A stretch of DNA of 64,000 bases from the NCBI RefSeq assembly GCF_947502395.1, contig NZ_CANMZM010000001.1:1-64000 (forward strand), written 5' to 3'. This document shows positions 1 to 9,057 of this stretch, piece by piece. The notes beneath the pieces are model-generated. The model did not search any database. It had not been told where the DNA came from and was given only the letters and a program-made list of their open reading frames with translations. The DNA is from an uncultured Erythrobacter sp. (GTDB lineage Bacteria; Pseudomonadota; Alphaproteobacteria; Sphingomonadales; Sphingomonadaceae). Numbering within the stretch: position 1 is the first letter of the stretch; every line of letters starts with the position of its first letter. A program made the position numbers and the translations under genes.

Positions 1-242
1 GAAATCCCCGAACCTGGAAATTTGAAATCAGTCATCGCTACGCGATGGGTCCCATTATGCGGAGACGCGTCACGCAAACCGCGCTTGTAGCGTTCCCAGG
101 TGCTTCGATCACCATTGCCGCCATCTACGACTTTCCAAAACCAGTAGGGTGACCGTCCGCCCAACCCTCGGGACGTTATCTCAAACCACACCTTAGTGCG
201 CAGTTTCCCTATCGGATCAGCATGCGGTCGCCCCTTCGCCAT
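1..242 (-). CDS. Hypothetical protein, N-terminal part (cut by window edge)
   Basis: A leftward reading frame begins with ATG at 242-240 and stays open to base 1, giving 80 residues of the N-terminus. It starts MAKGRPHADPIGKLRT and continues with an aromatic stretch (WFEI, SPYWFWK) and a basic segment (WERYKRGLRD). I see no signal peptide or membrane segment and recognise no family. The frame is rich in Arg, Lys and Trp, so a nucleic-acid-associated role is possible but unproven. It lies in the accessory stretch next to an IS21 element and diverges from the small gene at 361. There is no clear Shine-Dalgarno upstream. The open frame and sensible amino-acid composition are the main support. 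Confidence 0.55.
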   Translation of the reverse strand, partial: MAKGRPHADPIGKLRTKVWFEITSRGLGGRSPYWFWKVVDGGNGDRSTWERYKRGLRDASPHNGTHRVAMTDFKFPGSGI

Positions 243-360
243 TTGGTCTGCTTATCTGCCAAACAACAACGTGTCCAAAAATGGGTAGCGAATGGCCACC
301 TTAACCCAGCGAATTACTTGCGGCAGGCAGTGGGACGAATCGACTTCTTAAGGGCCAAGC

Positions 361-606
361 GTGACGAAGTGGGACCACGAGGAAGACAGAATGCAGCAAT
401 TAATTGATGCGCACGGACCATTGATGACTGGTCAAGCACTCTGGAGGGCCCTTGGGTTCACAAGTGCCGCAGCTTTTCGAAAAGCACGTTCGCGTGGTCA
501 GGTTGGCGTGCGGGTATTCCACGTCGAGCACAGACGCGGGACCTATGCTTTCACTAGAGATGTGGCTGAATGGCTCGTCAAGCTAGAAGAGGAGACCAGA
601 ACATGA
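361..606 (+). CDS. Small hypothetical protein, possible DNA-binding
   Basis: An 81-residue protein is read from a GTG start at 361. An internal ATG at 391 would give a 71-residue version beginning MQQLIDAHGP. The pattern GQALWRALGF followed by SAAAFRKARSRGQ resembles a helix-turn-helix unit in which a short helix is followed by a basic recognition-like helix. The next part, TYAFTRDVAEWL, resembles the C-terminal wing of AlpA or excisionase-like proteins. This reading is by pattern only. It sits between a divergent unknown gene and the IS21 transposase genes, in the same accessory stretch as the AlpA/excisionase pair at 4331-4728. No partner gene is visible. Confidence 0.5.
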   Translation: MTKWDHEEDRMQQLIDAHGPLMTGQALWRALGFTSAAAFRKARSRGQVGVRVFHVEHRRGTYAFTRDVAEWLVKLEEETRT

Positions 607-639
607 GGTAATCCCAAGCAAGAGACCCGGGAAAAACAA

Positions 640-664
640 AGGCCCCACCGCGCTGGTGAGGCCT
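640..664 (-). terminator. Leftward-oriented hairpin terminator
   Basis: Bases 640-649 and 655-664 form a 10-bp stem with one mismatch around a 5-base loop. On the minus strand the stem is followed by TTTGTTTTT (from 639 leftward), the layout of an intrinsic terminator for leftward transcription. On the plus strand no T-run follows. No leftward gene ends just to its right, which suggests that a former neighbour was lost when the IS21 element arrived. Confidence 0.5.
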
Positions 665-778
665 CTGTGCGATTGATCGCTTAGCAACATCAATCTGCTC
701 CCAAAACTTCAAAAATGCAACCTCCGAGTTCGGAGAAAGATTCTGCGCGCCCATAATTGGCGCAATGGGAGACGTTCA

Positions 779-2311
779 ATGCACCCATATCGTGCAATGC
801 TTTATCAAGTCCTTGAAGGCCGTCTATCGGCCAATGCAATCGCTGCCCAGCGCAATATGTCCCATCATACCGTCAGGCGTGCCATGACGATAATCGAGCA
901 AAAGTCGATTGATCGCCGACTTATCGAGAGTTGGGACGATCAGAAAATGATGACAGAATTCGGCTCTACTCGAAGTGCCCATCTTACCTTCGACGAACCT
1001 GACTGGGACGCCGAAGTCGCCTATCTGCGACAAGGGTTCAGCCGTATAGAGGCGCATAATCGGTACGTGGAAAATACCGAGCCTGGCCGCGTGATGAAGT
1101 ACCGAACCTATTGCAAACGCATCAAAGAACATCTTGCGACGCTCGACCCAGTAATGAGTCTCGATCATCCGCCTGCTTACGCGATGCAAACAGACTTTGC
1201 TGGCTATGAACCGAAAGCTTGGGACGGTGAGCCTACCAACATCGTCAAATTCCAGCTTTTCGTTGCCACGTTGCCTTTCTCGCGGTTGATCCACGCATCA
1301 ATTACGCGGTCGCAGAAGGTGCGCGAGCATATTCTAGCTAACGTCGCAGCGGTTGAGTACTTTGGCGGCACCACGATTGTGATCACACCGGACAATTTGA
1401 AGTCCGCAATCATCTCTCGGCCCAGGTTCGGTCCCGCTCGGGTGCAATTAGACTACCAGGCTTTCGCCGACCACTATGGTATGGGAGTAGTCCCGGCCCG
1501 CGTTAGGAAAGCCCAAGATAAGTCTGCGGTTGAAAACTCAGTGAAGCTGATTCAGCGCAGCTTGCGCCTGCGGTTCATCAATCGGCCTTTGCCTTCTCTG
1601 CCCGAACTGAAGCAAGCGCTCGGCGAAATAGTTGAAAATTGGAACTCGCGCATACTCAGGCGAGCCAATGGCCACAGCCGCCGATCGCTTTTCGAGGCTG
1701 AAGAGGAATCCCACCTCCGGCCTCTACCCGAGGACCGCTTCCAGCCTGCGGAGATCAGAGGCGAAGCACTCGTTGGCCGAGATTATCATGTCAGCTGGAA
1801 AGGAGCGTACTATTCGGTGCCACATCAGTACATTGGCAAAAAGGTGTCGTTGAGGGCGAGTGATAAGACGGTCGAGATATCCTTGAACGGTCGAGAGGTC
1901 GCGGTGCACCCAAGACAATATCAAACTGGCAAACGCCACACTGACCCGCAGCATAGGCCGATCGCGCATGCAGCTCGTGCGGAACAAGATCTCGAAAAGT
2001 GGGCGCAGACATACGATGTTGCTGTCAGACAACTTGCTGCTGTCGAAATGTCGAAAGACGTGACCTCACAGCAACGATCACGGCGCACTGCTTGGATAAA
2101 AGACCTACCGCGCATCCATTCTCGACGGCGGTTCGAGTTGGCCTGTATCAGAGCTGTGTCTTCCAACGACCTGCGTTTTGAGCATGTGCAGAACGTACTT
2201 GAACGAGGGATCGAGGCCTCTCCGAGCGGCTCCCGAGCGTCTGGCAAGTTCTCCCCAGACAAAAACGTAAGAGGGAATGATTACTACGGGAAACAAGGAG
2301 ATGCGGCATGA
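779..2311 (+). CDS. istA: IS21-family transposase IstA
   Basis: This 510-residue protein cuts and joins the ends of an IS21-type element. The N-terminus (about residues 10-40) carries a helix-turn-helix (SANAIAAQRNMSHHTVRRA). The integrase core follows with candidate DDE residues D139 (in QTDFAG), D205 (in TPDNLKS) and E252 (in AVENSVK). The region around 330-400 matches the C-terminal IstA beta-domain, including YYSVPHQYIGKKVSLR. Length is normal for the family. It overlaps istB by 4 bases. The start at 779 follows a weak GGGAGA at about 767-772. Confidence 0.93.
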   Translation: MHPYRAMLYQVLEGRLSANAIAAQRNMSHHTVRRAMTIIEQKSIDRRLIESWDDQKMMTEFGSTRSAHLTFDEPDWDAEVAYLRQGFSRIEAHNRYVENTEPGRVMKYRTYCKRIKEHLATLDPVMSLDHPPAYAMQTDFAGYEPKAWDGEPTNIVKFQLFVATLPFSRLIHASITRSQKVREHILANVAAVEYFGGTTIVITPDNLKSAIISRPRFGPARVQLDYQAFADHYGMGVVPARVRKAQDKSAVENSVKLIQRSLRLRFINRPLPSLPELKQALGEIVENWNSRILRRANGHSRRSLFEAEEESHLRPLPEDRFQPAEIRGEALVGRDYHVSWKGAYYSVPHQYIGKKVSLRASDKTVEISLNGREVAVHPRQYQTGKRHTDPQHRPIAHAARAEQDLEKWAQTYDVAVRQLAAVEMSKDVTSQQRSRRTAWIKDLPRIHSRRRFELACIRAVSSNDLRFEHVQNVLERGIEASPSGSRASGKFSPDKNVRGNDYYGKQGDAA

Positions 2312-3036
2312 GCATTGAAACAGTCCGCCAATCGCTTCGTGAATTGCGACTCGACGGCATGTACGCAGCTCTCAACCAGCAAAGCACTTCAACGGCCTAT
2401 TCGGAGATGGCGTTCATCGATAGGCTCGAGCATCTCGCAACAAGCGAAAAACTCGAGAGACAGACGCGAACCCGCCAAAGGCTTTTTCGTCAAGCAAAAT
2501 TCAAGCACAAGTCCGCCGACCCGGCAGACATCCAGTTTGGCGGTGAGAGGGCGCTCGACAAATCACAAATTGCAGAATTGCTCACGTGTGACTGGATCGA
2601 GCATACTGACAACTTGTTGATCTCAGGGGCAACGGGGACCGGAAAGACTTGGCTGGCATGCTGTTTTGGCGTGGCGGCGGTCAACAAGGGGCTTTCAGTC
2701 AAATACTTCCGAACGAACCCACTTCTTGAGGAGATGCGTCTGTCCCATCACGATGGCTCAATCGCGAAACTCCGAGCGTCGCTTGTGCGGGTGTCACTCT
2801 TGATCTTGGATGATTTCGGTATCGCGCCTGTCAACGAGGACGCGAAAGAAGACCTGCTTGATCTATTGGATGGCAGGAGCGACAACGGATCGACCTTGAT
2901 AGTCGGCCAGCTCGATCCCTCCGAATGGCATAACTACCTGGATTCACCGCACCTCGCTGATGCCATTGTCGACCGGCTAACCCAGAGGTCGCACAAGCTT
3001 GCGCTTAAAGGGCCCTCTCTACGAGCACGCCGATAG
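2308..3036 (+). CDS. istB: IS21-family ATPase helper IstB
   Basis: IstB is the AAA+ ATPase that assists IstA in target selection and strand transfer. At 242 residues it is of normal size. The Walker A motif GATGTGKT is at residues 107-114 and the Walker B motif LLILDDFG is near residue 165. The C-terminus LADAIVDRLTQRSHKLALKG is the conserved IstB end, so the gene is complete. The ATG overlaps the istA stop as ATGA, which implies coupled translation. Confidence 0.93.
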   Translation: MSIETVRQSLRELRLDGMYAALNQQSTSTAYSEMAFIDRLEHLATSEKLERQTRTRQRLFRQAKFKHKSADPADIQFGGERALDKSQIAELLTCDWIEHTDNLLISGATGTGKTWLACCFGVAAVNKGLSVKYFRTNPLLEEMRLSHHDGSIAKLRASLVRVSLLILDDFGIAPVNEDAKEDLLDLLDGRSDNGSTLIVGQLDPSEWHNYLDSPHLADAIVDRLTQRSHKLALKGPSLRARR

Positions 3037-3170
3037 TCAATATGGTGGCGGGTCCGATTTTGGGCTCGCCATTTCATGCACGTTTTGCCTCTTGCTGGCA
3101 CGGGGCACCAAGGCCGGCACGGCGTTCAAATGCGTTTGCCAGTCAGTTCGCCATGCAACAACGAGTCTAG

Positions 3171-3743
3171 TTGGAGGCTGCCTCTACCTTTCACGCCGAT
3201 GTTTCCGATAGGGATCAAGTCGCCGCGGCATTTGATGAAGCGATTGGGCTCTATGGGAAAATCGACATTGTCATAAATGCGGGCGCTACCTCCACATTTG
3301 CTCCGCTGGAAGCAATCACAACGGATGACTTGGAGAAAGCCATCGCGATCAATGTACGAGGCGCATTTAACGTCCTTCAAGAAGCCGCAGTGCGGACTGC
3401 GGACGGAGGCCGAATTGTCCAATTTTCAACCGGCGGGACAAAAATGCCAGTCGCAGGCGGTAGTGTCTACTCGGGCACAAAATCTGCCGGAGAGAATTTT
3501 GCGCTTGGCTTGTCAAAGGAGCTCGGTTCTCGCCAAATTACTGTCAATGTCATTTCACCTGGGGTTACCGATACTGACGGACTAGTCATGCCGGAAGAGC
3601 AGGTGAAGATGCTGATCGGACAAACGCCTTTGGGGCGGCTTGGTCAACCAGAGGATATTGCCGATGTTGTGATGTTTCTCGTCTCACACGAAGGCCGTTG
3701 GATTAACGGACAAAACATTCAAGCCAATGGCGGAATTTTGTAG
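3171..3743 (+). pseudogene. 5'-truncated short-chain dehydrogenase/reductase (SDR)
   Basis: The frame encodes the middle and C-terminal parts of a classical SDR: the DADV-like strand (FHADVSDRD), INAG at the NNAG position, the active-site region FSTGG followed by YSGTK (catalytic Tyr and Lys), then PGVTDTDGL and a normal C-terminus ending NGQNIQANGGIL. About 55 N-terminal residues are missing, including the glycine-rich TGxxxGxG nucleotide-binding loop. An in-frame TAG at 3168-3170 lies just before the first possible start (TTG 3171). The remnant starts 134 bases after istB. Without the cofactor loop a working enzyme is very unlikely. Confidence 0.8.
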
Positions 3744-4330
3744 TTTGAGCATCTAACGGAGAAAAGGCAGTGTAAATGTTCCAGCACCAATTGGGGCACT
3801 TGCACTGTCTTTCGAAAAAGTTTGCCCAAAATTACGCGCATGAGAAAGAGATATTCCAAACAATATGAATGTCGATTTTGGGTCGGAAAGCTGAAGGTCA
3901 GCTTCTCGGTTACCAGAGCCGGAAAGCGGACAGACTGCAATCGGCCCAGTTTCAGTCATTGCGGGCGGCCAGGTTCGACAGCATAAAATTCTTTCGCCCA
4001 TGCACATTGGAAAATCAGCAAGGATCGAGCTAGTGGCACATACTCAACCGGGTTATCGCAAAATCGAGCAACGTTGGCGCGGAAATCCGTCTTCACCGCT
4101 TCAAATCAGCGCATGCCTGCCGCAAAATCGGGTGGAGCGATAAAATCTTACGAGATGAGGACATCGGAGCGGTTTGTCCGCAAGAGTTCCAAATTGTCCA
4201 TAGACGGTTCAAATCGTCCAAATCGTTGAAGAATTCCTCGACCTTCAACTGCACCCGACCCTTGCACCTTTCGAAAAAGTTCTCATTATGTTCCATGGAG
4301 GGGCTGCCAATGTCAATGTGAGAGTGCCCA
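3744..4330. other. Gene-poor stretch, nothing recognised
   Basis: These 587 bases between the SDR remnant and the AlpA gene contain only short open frames on both strands without family resemblance or good ribosome sites. One plus-strand frame is open from about 4033 to 4320 but has no start codon until its last codons, so it may be decayed coding sequence. I see no RNA gene, repeat array or clear terminator. Confidence 0.5.
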
Positions 4331-4537
4331 ATGTCCAATACAGAACGCATCATCCGACTGAAGACCGTGCTCGACCGCACCGGTCTCTCCCGCTCAACCA
4401 TCTACCGTAAGATTGCTGAAGGCACTTTCCCGTCACAAGTGAAGATCAGTGTGCATGGCGCTGGATGGCATGAGTCAGCCATCAATCGCTGGATCGCCGA
4501 TCCTGCTCACTACCGTGACGAGGAACCGGCGGAATGA
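4331..4537 (+). CDS. AlpA-family phage/island regulator
   Basis: This 68-residue protein matches the AlpA/MerR-like short regulators found in prophages and integrative islands, where they activate excisionase or integrase genes. The hallmark run is visible: RLKTVLDRTGLSRSTIYRKI (helix-turn-helix, residues 9-28), then GTFPSQVKIS (wing), then WHESAINRWI near the C-terminus. Translation is coupled to the following excisionase-like gene by an ATGA overlap at 4534-4537. No integrase is present within the window, so the parent element looks eroded or was split. Confidence 0.85.
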   Translation: MSNTERIIRLKTVLDRTGLSRSTIYRKIAEGTFPSQVKISVHGAGWHESAINRWIADPAHYRDEEPAE

Positions 4538-4728
4538 GCGGCAATCAACCTGTCGAGCCGATCTGCATCAGGATCAATGACGCTGCCCGCATGATCGGGG
4601 TTGGGCGCACAAAGCTTTATGATCTGATCTCCAGTGGCGAACTCGAAACGGTTAAGATCGGCAGGGCAACGCGCATCACGACAGCCAGTCTGCATAAGCT
4701 GGTTGAGCGGCATAAGGCATTGAACTGA
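4534..4728 (+). CDS. Excisionase-like helix-turn-helix protein
   Basis: This 64-residue protein fits the excisionase-family DNA-binding domain (MerR-like winged helix). It shows INDAARMIGVGRTKLYDLI (helix-turn-helix, residues 15-33), SGELETVKIGRATRIT (wing) and a final helix LHKLVERHK. Such proteins bend DNA at attachment sites or act as small regulators. It directly follows the AlpA-type gene with a 4-base overlap, so both are made from one transcript. No recombinase follows; the next gene is the unrelated antiporter on the opposite strand. Confidence 0.8.
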   Translation: MSGNQPVEPICIRINDAARMIGVGRTKLYDLISSGELETVKIGRATRITTASLHKLVERHKALN

Positions 4729-4969
4729 CCAGGACGCTAACTCGCAATTGGACAGTGTCAGAACGTGCCATTATGCTGCACTCAAGCGCTCCAAGAACCG
4801 CCCAATTATTCAGCTTTTTGGCCAAAATGCTGAACCGAACCACCGTTAAATGAACGAAAATGTGGGGGAGAGTGTGGGGGAGGATCTCCCTTCGTTCCAA
4901 GAACAGGCTTGATATCAAAGTGTTATTTTTCCGGTTCGATTCAAGCCCTGCACCACCTGGCCCTCCGCG

Positions 4970-6883
4970 CTATTGGTTTTCTGACTTTGCCAGTGTGTCG
5001 AATTCGTCGAGCTCTTCCAGATCGTCCTGACCCATGATTTCTGCCATTTGCTGACGGAAGAGCGGATCCCATTCGCTACGCAGTTTTTTGATGACCGCGA
5101 TCATCTCTTCGTTTTCCCAAGGTGGCGTATCGAAGTCGAAGGCTTCGGCCATGGGCAACATAGTGCTGCGGTCCATCTCCTCGAACTTCTCTTTCATCGC
5201 ATTCGCGCGCTCGCTTGAGATGCCGAGTGCTTGATAGGCGGAGCGGCCTATTCGCAAGGAGCTGTCGTAGGTTTCACGGATGATATCGCGGCAACCCAGC
5301 GACCACAGTTCGAACACGTGACTGCGGTCATAAGCGCGTGCGATCATGTGGACCTGCGGGTGGTTTTTCGCCACATGCGTGACCAGCTTGTTTGTTGCCT
5401 CTCTGTCATCGATCGCAATGACCAGGAGGCGGGCCTGCTCAATGCCCGCCGAATGCAGCAGGTCGGGCCGCGATGCGTCGCCGAAATATGTCCGAATGCC
5501 AAACTTGCTCAACCGATCGATCTGGGCCGAAGAGTAGTCGATAACCGTTGTACGGTAGCCAGCGGTTTCCAGCATCCGGTCGACGATTCCACCCACTCTC
5601 CCGCGCCCGGCCAGAATAATGTCTGATGGTTCATCAATGTCGTCAAAGGCTCGCTCACGGCCCTTCTGGTAGTATCGCAGAATCACCTTGTCATAGAAGA
5701 TGAAGAGGAGCGGTGTGATCAGCATCGACATAGCGACGATCAGCAGCAATTGTTCGGCGAGCGCGACGGGAAGGACGTGCGCGCCCACAGCAAAACTCAG
5801 CAAGACGAAGCCAAATTCACCCGCTTGGGCAAGTCCCAGAGAGAAGAGCCAGCGGTCCTGACCTTTTACACCGAAGAATGTGCCTAGCGCGTAAAGAACC
5901 GCGATCTTGGTGCTGACGAGAACGGCGGTCCAGCCTAGCACGCTCATGTAGCTGTCGAACAAAAGGACAAAGTTGATCCCGGCGCCCACTGTGATGAAGA
6001 ACAAGCCCAAAAGGAGGCCCTTGAAGGGCTCAATGTCGGTCTCAAGTTCATGTCGATATTCACTGTTCGCGAGCACCACGCCTGCGAGGAAAGTACCGAG
6101 GGCAGGGGAGAGTCCCACGACCGTCATCAGCAGAGCAATGCCGACCACTACCAGCAAGGCCGTCGCGGTGAACAGCTCGCGCAGCCCCGCCATCGCTATG
6201 AAACGGAAGAGCGGACGGGTGAGGTAATTCCCCGCGAATGCTACAAAGGCGATGGCTGCAAGGGTCGCCAGGCCAGCGGCCCAAGCGGGAAGCCCCTCGA
6301 GAATATTGATTCCACCGTGATCATCACTGCCATGTTCACCTACCGCCCTCGCAGCCTCAGCAGCGAGCTCAGGGATCGCCAAAAGCGGAATGATGGCCAG
6401 CATGGGAATGACGGCGATGTCTTGGAACAAGAGCACCGAAAATGACGACTGCCCGCCTTCGGTTTTCATGAGGCCTTTCTCATCAAGGGTTTGCAGAATG
6501 ATAGCGGTTGAGGACAGTGCTAGAATCATCCCAACCGCAAGCGCCGTCTGCCATTGGTTGCCCACCAACAGCGCATAACCCGCCATAATCACCATGGTAA
6601 TGAGCACTTGTCCGCCGCCCAAGCCCAGAAGCCGCACGCGCAGCTCCCACAGCTTTCGAGGCTCCAGTTCAAGTCCGATCAGAAAGAGCATCATCACAAC
6701 GCCAAACTCGGCAAAGTGCTGGAGCGAGATCACGTCCACTCCGAGTACATCGAGCGCCGGACTGATCGCCATGCCCGCTATCAAATAGCCAAGAACCGAT
6801 CCAAGTCCCAATCGGGATGCAATCGGAACTGCGATGACGCCGACCGCAAGGAGGATGGTGGCAAGCAGGAGAAAGTCGGTCAT
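4970..6883 (-). CDS. KefB/KefC-type monovalent cation:proton antiporter with RCK domain
   Basis: The protein has 637 residues from the ATG at 6883; a longer TTG-started form would lack a ribosome site. The first about 400 residues form the CPA2 exchanger domain of about 12 membrane segments, including LFLIGLELEPRKLWE and the ALSSTAIILQ helix. A cytoplasmic RCK/TrkA-N domain follows (DIILAGRGRVGG nucleotide fold, then GDASRPDLL). The likely role is K+ efflux coupled to H+ uptake, protecting against electrophiles or alkalinity as in KefC. Whether glutathione gates it cannot be told from sequence alone. It diverges from the KAS III gene. Confidence 0.88.
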   Translation of the reverse strand: MTDFLLLATILLAVGVIAVPIASRLGLGSVLGYLIAGMAISPALDVLGVDVISLQHFAEFGVVMMLFLIGLELEPRKLWELRVRLLGLGGGQVLITMVIMAGYALLVGNQWQTALAVGMILALSSTAIILQTLDEKGLMKTEGGQSSFSVLLFQDIAVIPMLAIIPLLAIPELAAEAARAVGEHGSDDHGGINILEGLPAWAAGLATLAAIAFVAFAGNYLTRPLFRFIAMAGLRELFTATALLVVVGIALLMTVVGLSPALGTFLAGVVLANSEYRHELETDIEPFKGLLLGLFFITVGAGINFVLLFDSYMSVLGWTAVLVSTKIAVLYALGTFFGVKGQDRWLFSLGLAQAGEFGFVLLSFAVGAHVLPVALAEQLLLIVAMSMLITPLLFIFYDKVILRYYQKGRERAFDDIDEPSDIILAGRGRVGGIVDRMLETAGYRTTVIDYSSAQIDRLSKFGIRTYFGDASRPDLLHSAGIEQARLLVIAIDDREATNKLVTHVAKNHPQVHMIARAYDRSHVFELWSLGCRDIIRETYDSSLRIGRSAYQALGISSERANAMKEKFEEMDRSTMLPMAEAFDFDTPPWENEEMIAVIKKLRSEWDPLFRQQMAEIMGQDDLEELDEFDTLAKSENQ

Positions 6884-7023
6884 GCGCAAGGAGCTATGGG
6901 CAATCGGTCCCAATCACAAGCCGTTCGTCCCTAAGGAGTTCTTTGGGCGGCCCAAGATTGATTGTGACTTTGCAGCACAAGGTGGCTTGCGGCGCTTTGT
7001 AGGCGGGCCTATTCGTGGGCGTC

Positions 7024-8205
7024 ATGCAAGACACAATAACGAATGAACCATCGTCGCAGAATTCGGGTGAAGGCGTGGCTTTGATTGGCCGGCCTGTCAT
7101 TTCCGCAACGGGACTCTTTACGCCAACGGAATCGATCACAAACGAAGAGCTGGTCGCTAGCTTCAATGAATTTGTTGACCGCCATAACGCCGAGAATGCT
7201 GAGGCGATTGAAGCGGGTGACGTTGAGGCGCTCACCTATTCCTCGGTCGAATTCATTGAAAAGGCTAGCGGAATTAAAGCGCGCCATGTGATGACCAAGG
7301 AGCCGATCCTAAATCCAGACATCATGGCTCCGCGCTTTGAAGAGCGTTCGAATGACGAGCAATCGATGATGTGCGAGATCGGAGTGAAGGCAGCGCGGCA
7401 GGCTCTTGAGCGGGCCGGGCGCGATCCCAAAGATGTCGATGCGGTCTTGTGCGCAGCCTCCAATATGGAGCGCGGCTATCCCGCCATGGCAATTGAGATT
7501 CAGCAGGCTCTCGGCATTGATGGCTTTGGCTTTGATATGAATGTTGCGTGCTCATCGGCGACATTCGGAATTCAGACCGCAGCTGATTATGTGCGCGCAG
7601 GAAACGCCAAGAGTGTACTGGTAGTGAGCCCGGAGATCACTTCAGGCCACCTCAATTGGCGCGACCGAGACAGCCACTTTATCTTCGGTGATGTGGCGAC
7701 TGCCGTACTGGTCGAGGATGCAGCGCTTGCTCCAGCGAACCATTGGGAAATCCTTAGCACCAAGCTGAAGACCGTGTTTTCGAACAATATTCGCAACAAT
7801 TTCGGTTTCTTGAATCGCGCTACCCCTGAAGGTGTTGGCAAGGCCGACAAGCTCTTCGTCCAAGAGGGCCGAAAGGTGTTCAAGGAAGTGGTGCCGATGG
7901 TTGCGGATATGATCATTGAGGAGGCCAAGCGTCTTCGAATGGATCCGAAAACGCTGCGTAGGCTCTGGCTCCACCAGGCAAATGCGGGTATGAACCGGCT
8001 GATTTCGCAGCGTGTTCTAGGGCACGAGGCCAATGATGATGAAAGCCCGACGGTGCTCGATACCTATGGCAACACATCGAGCGCTGGATCGATCATTGCT
8101 TTCCATTTGAATAGTGAAGATTTGGACGTGGGTGACACCGGTCTGATCTGCAGCTTTGGTGCTGGCTACTCCGCGGGAACGGTCTTCGTTCGCAAAATCG
8201 CTTAA
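7024..8205 (+). CDS. 3-oxoacyl-ACP synthase III (KAS III/FabH-like)
   Basis: This thiolase-fold enzyme of 393 residues should condense an acyl-CoA with malonyl-ACP. The catalytic triad of the FabH family is visible: C176 in NVACSSATFG, H317 in WLHQANAGMN and N350 in YGNTSSAG. It is longer than E. coli FabH (about 317 residues) because of an extra N-terminal and early insert rich in Glu and Asn (FNEFVDRHNAENAEAIEAGD). It is therefore likely a distinct KAS III subgroup rather than the housekeeping initiator. ATG 7024 is preferred over the in-frame GTG at 7015. A hairpin (CCCTG/CAGGG, about 8239-8256) lies before psd. Confidence 0.85.
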   Translation: MQDTITNEPSSQNSGEGVALIGRPVISATGLFTPTESITNEELVASFNEFVDRHNAENAEAIEAGDVEALTYSSVEFIEKASGIKARHVMTKEPILNPDIMAPRFEERSNDEQSMMCEIGVKAARQALERAGRDPKDVDAVLCAASNMERGYPAMAIEIQQALGIDGFGFDMNVACSSATFGIQTAADYVRAGNAKSVLVVSPEITSGHLNWRDRDSHFIFGDVATAVLVEDAALAPANHWEILSTKLKTVFSNNIRNNFGFLNRATPEGVGKADKLFVQEGRKVFKEVVPMVADMIIEEAKRLRMDPKTLRRLWLHQANAGMNRLISQRVLGHEANDDESPTVLDTYGNTSSAGSIIAFHLNSEDLDVGDTGLICSFGAGYSAGTVFVRKIA

Positions 8206-8285
8206 ACCCATCCGGGTATTGTAAATTGCACTTGCTTGTGAGCCCTGGTTGTTCAGGGGGCGAGCAGTGCCTAAATGGTTGATCT

Positions 8286-9038
8286 ATGGCTGGTGAAATT
8301 CTCGACAATCAGGGCCGCGGCGAAGCAAGCTGGGGTTGGCCTGCAATCCACCCGGAAGGGCGCAAATATGGCGTGATCGCAGCCGCGATTGCGCTGGTCC
8401 CGCTAATTATTTTCGATCTTGAACTGATCGGCTGGCCCTTGCTGTTCCTATCGCTGGGTGTTTTCGCCTTTTTCCGCGATCCAGAGCGCGTGGTGCCTCA
8501 AGATGACAACTCGATTGTCGCTCCTGCCGATGGATTGGTTACACTGATCCAGACGATGGAGCCGCCGCAGGAGATGCTTGGCAATGATGGTTCGGGAGTT
8601 CCCGGCCTTCCAAGCGGACCTGTGACCCGTATTTCGATATTCATGAGCGTTTTCGACGTGCACATTAACCGCGCGCCTATCGCTGGGACCGTTCAGCGCC
8701 TCGTCTATATTCCGGGCAAGTTCGTGAATGCCGACCTGGATAAGGCAAGTGAAGAGAATGAGCGCCAGCTAGTTCTGATTGAGCGCACTGATGGCTTAAT
8801 GATTGGCTTCACGCAGATCGCAGGTCTCGTCGCGCGGCGCATCGTGCCGTTCGTGAAGCCAGGCGACACGGTAGCCAAGGGCCAGCGCGTGGGTCTTATC
8901 CGCTTTGGTAGCCGGGTGGATGTCTACCTTCCCGCTGGCACACAGCCAAAGGTCCTCATGGGTCAGCGTATTGTTGCTGGCGAGACGGTCCTTGCCGAGG
9001 TTGGCGCGAGCGTGCTTATCGAAGGGATAGCACAATAG
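8286..9038 (+). CDS. psd: Phosphatidylserine decarboxylase
   Basis: It converts phosphatidylserine to phosphatidylethanolamine at the inner membrane. The 250-residue form fits the PSD-A/short type. The self-cleavage site is in [11 protein letters not shown], where S209 should become the pyruvoyl group. The N-terminus has two hydrophobic segments ([14 protein letters not shown] and [12 protein letters not shown]), followed by FRDPERVVP and APADG motifs typical of the family, and [13 protein letters not shown]. It lies 19 bases upstream of pssA, so the two successive steps of the pathway are co-transcribed in reverse pathway order. Confidence 0.95.
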   Translation: MAGEILDNQGRGEASWGWPAIHPEGRKYGVIAAAIALVPLIIFDLELIGWPLLFLSLGVFAFFRDPERVVPQDDNSIVAPADGLVTLIQTMEPPQEMLGNDGSGVPGLPSGPVTRISIFMSVFDVHINRAPIAGTVQRLVYIPGKFVNADLDKASEENERQLVLIERTDGLMIGFTQIAGLVARRIVPFVKPGDTVAKGQRVGLIRFGSRVDVYLPAGTQPKVLMGQRIVAGETVLAEVGASVLIEGIAQ

Positions 9039-9057
9039 CTGCGTTGAAGAGCCTCTT

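Larger units (their letters stand above)
779..3036 (+). mobile_element. IS21-family insertion sequence (coding core)
   Basis: The element is recognised from the istA-istB pair with a 4-base ATGA overlap, the standard IS21 arrangement. Coordinates give only the two genes. I searched the flanks (607-778 and 3037-3170) by eye for matching inverted ends and target duplications and could not define them. A short perfect inverted repeat, CTCCGA-GT-TCGGAG at 722-735, lies upstream of istA. Both genes are full length with intact catalytic motifs, so the element may be active. Just right of it lies an SDR gene lacking its 5' end, consistent with an insertion- or deletion-linked rearrangement. Confidence 0.8.

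Noticed and set aside
4093..4401. 102-codon leftward open frame overlapping the AlpA gene start
   Set aside because: It overlaps a well-supported gene, and its sequence shows no domain.
4925..4960. TTCGATTC followed by CCCTGCACCA, resembling the 3' end of a tRNA and so an attachment site
   Set aside because: The bases flanking the supposed T-loop cannot pair (TCCGG against CAAGC), and no matching acceptor half or duplicate was seen.
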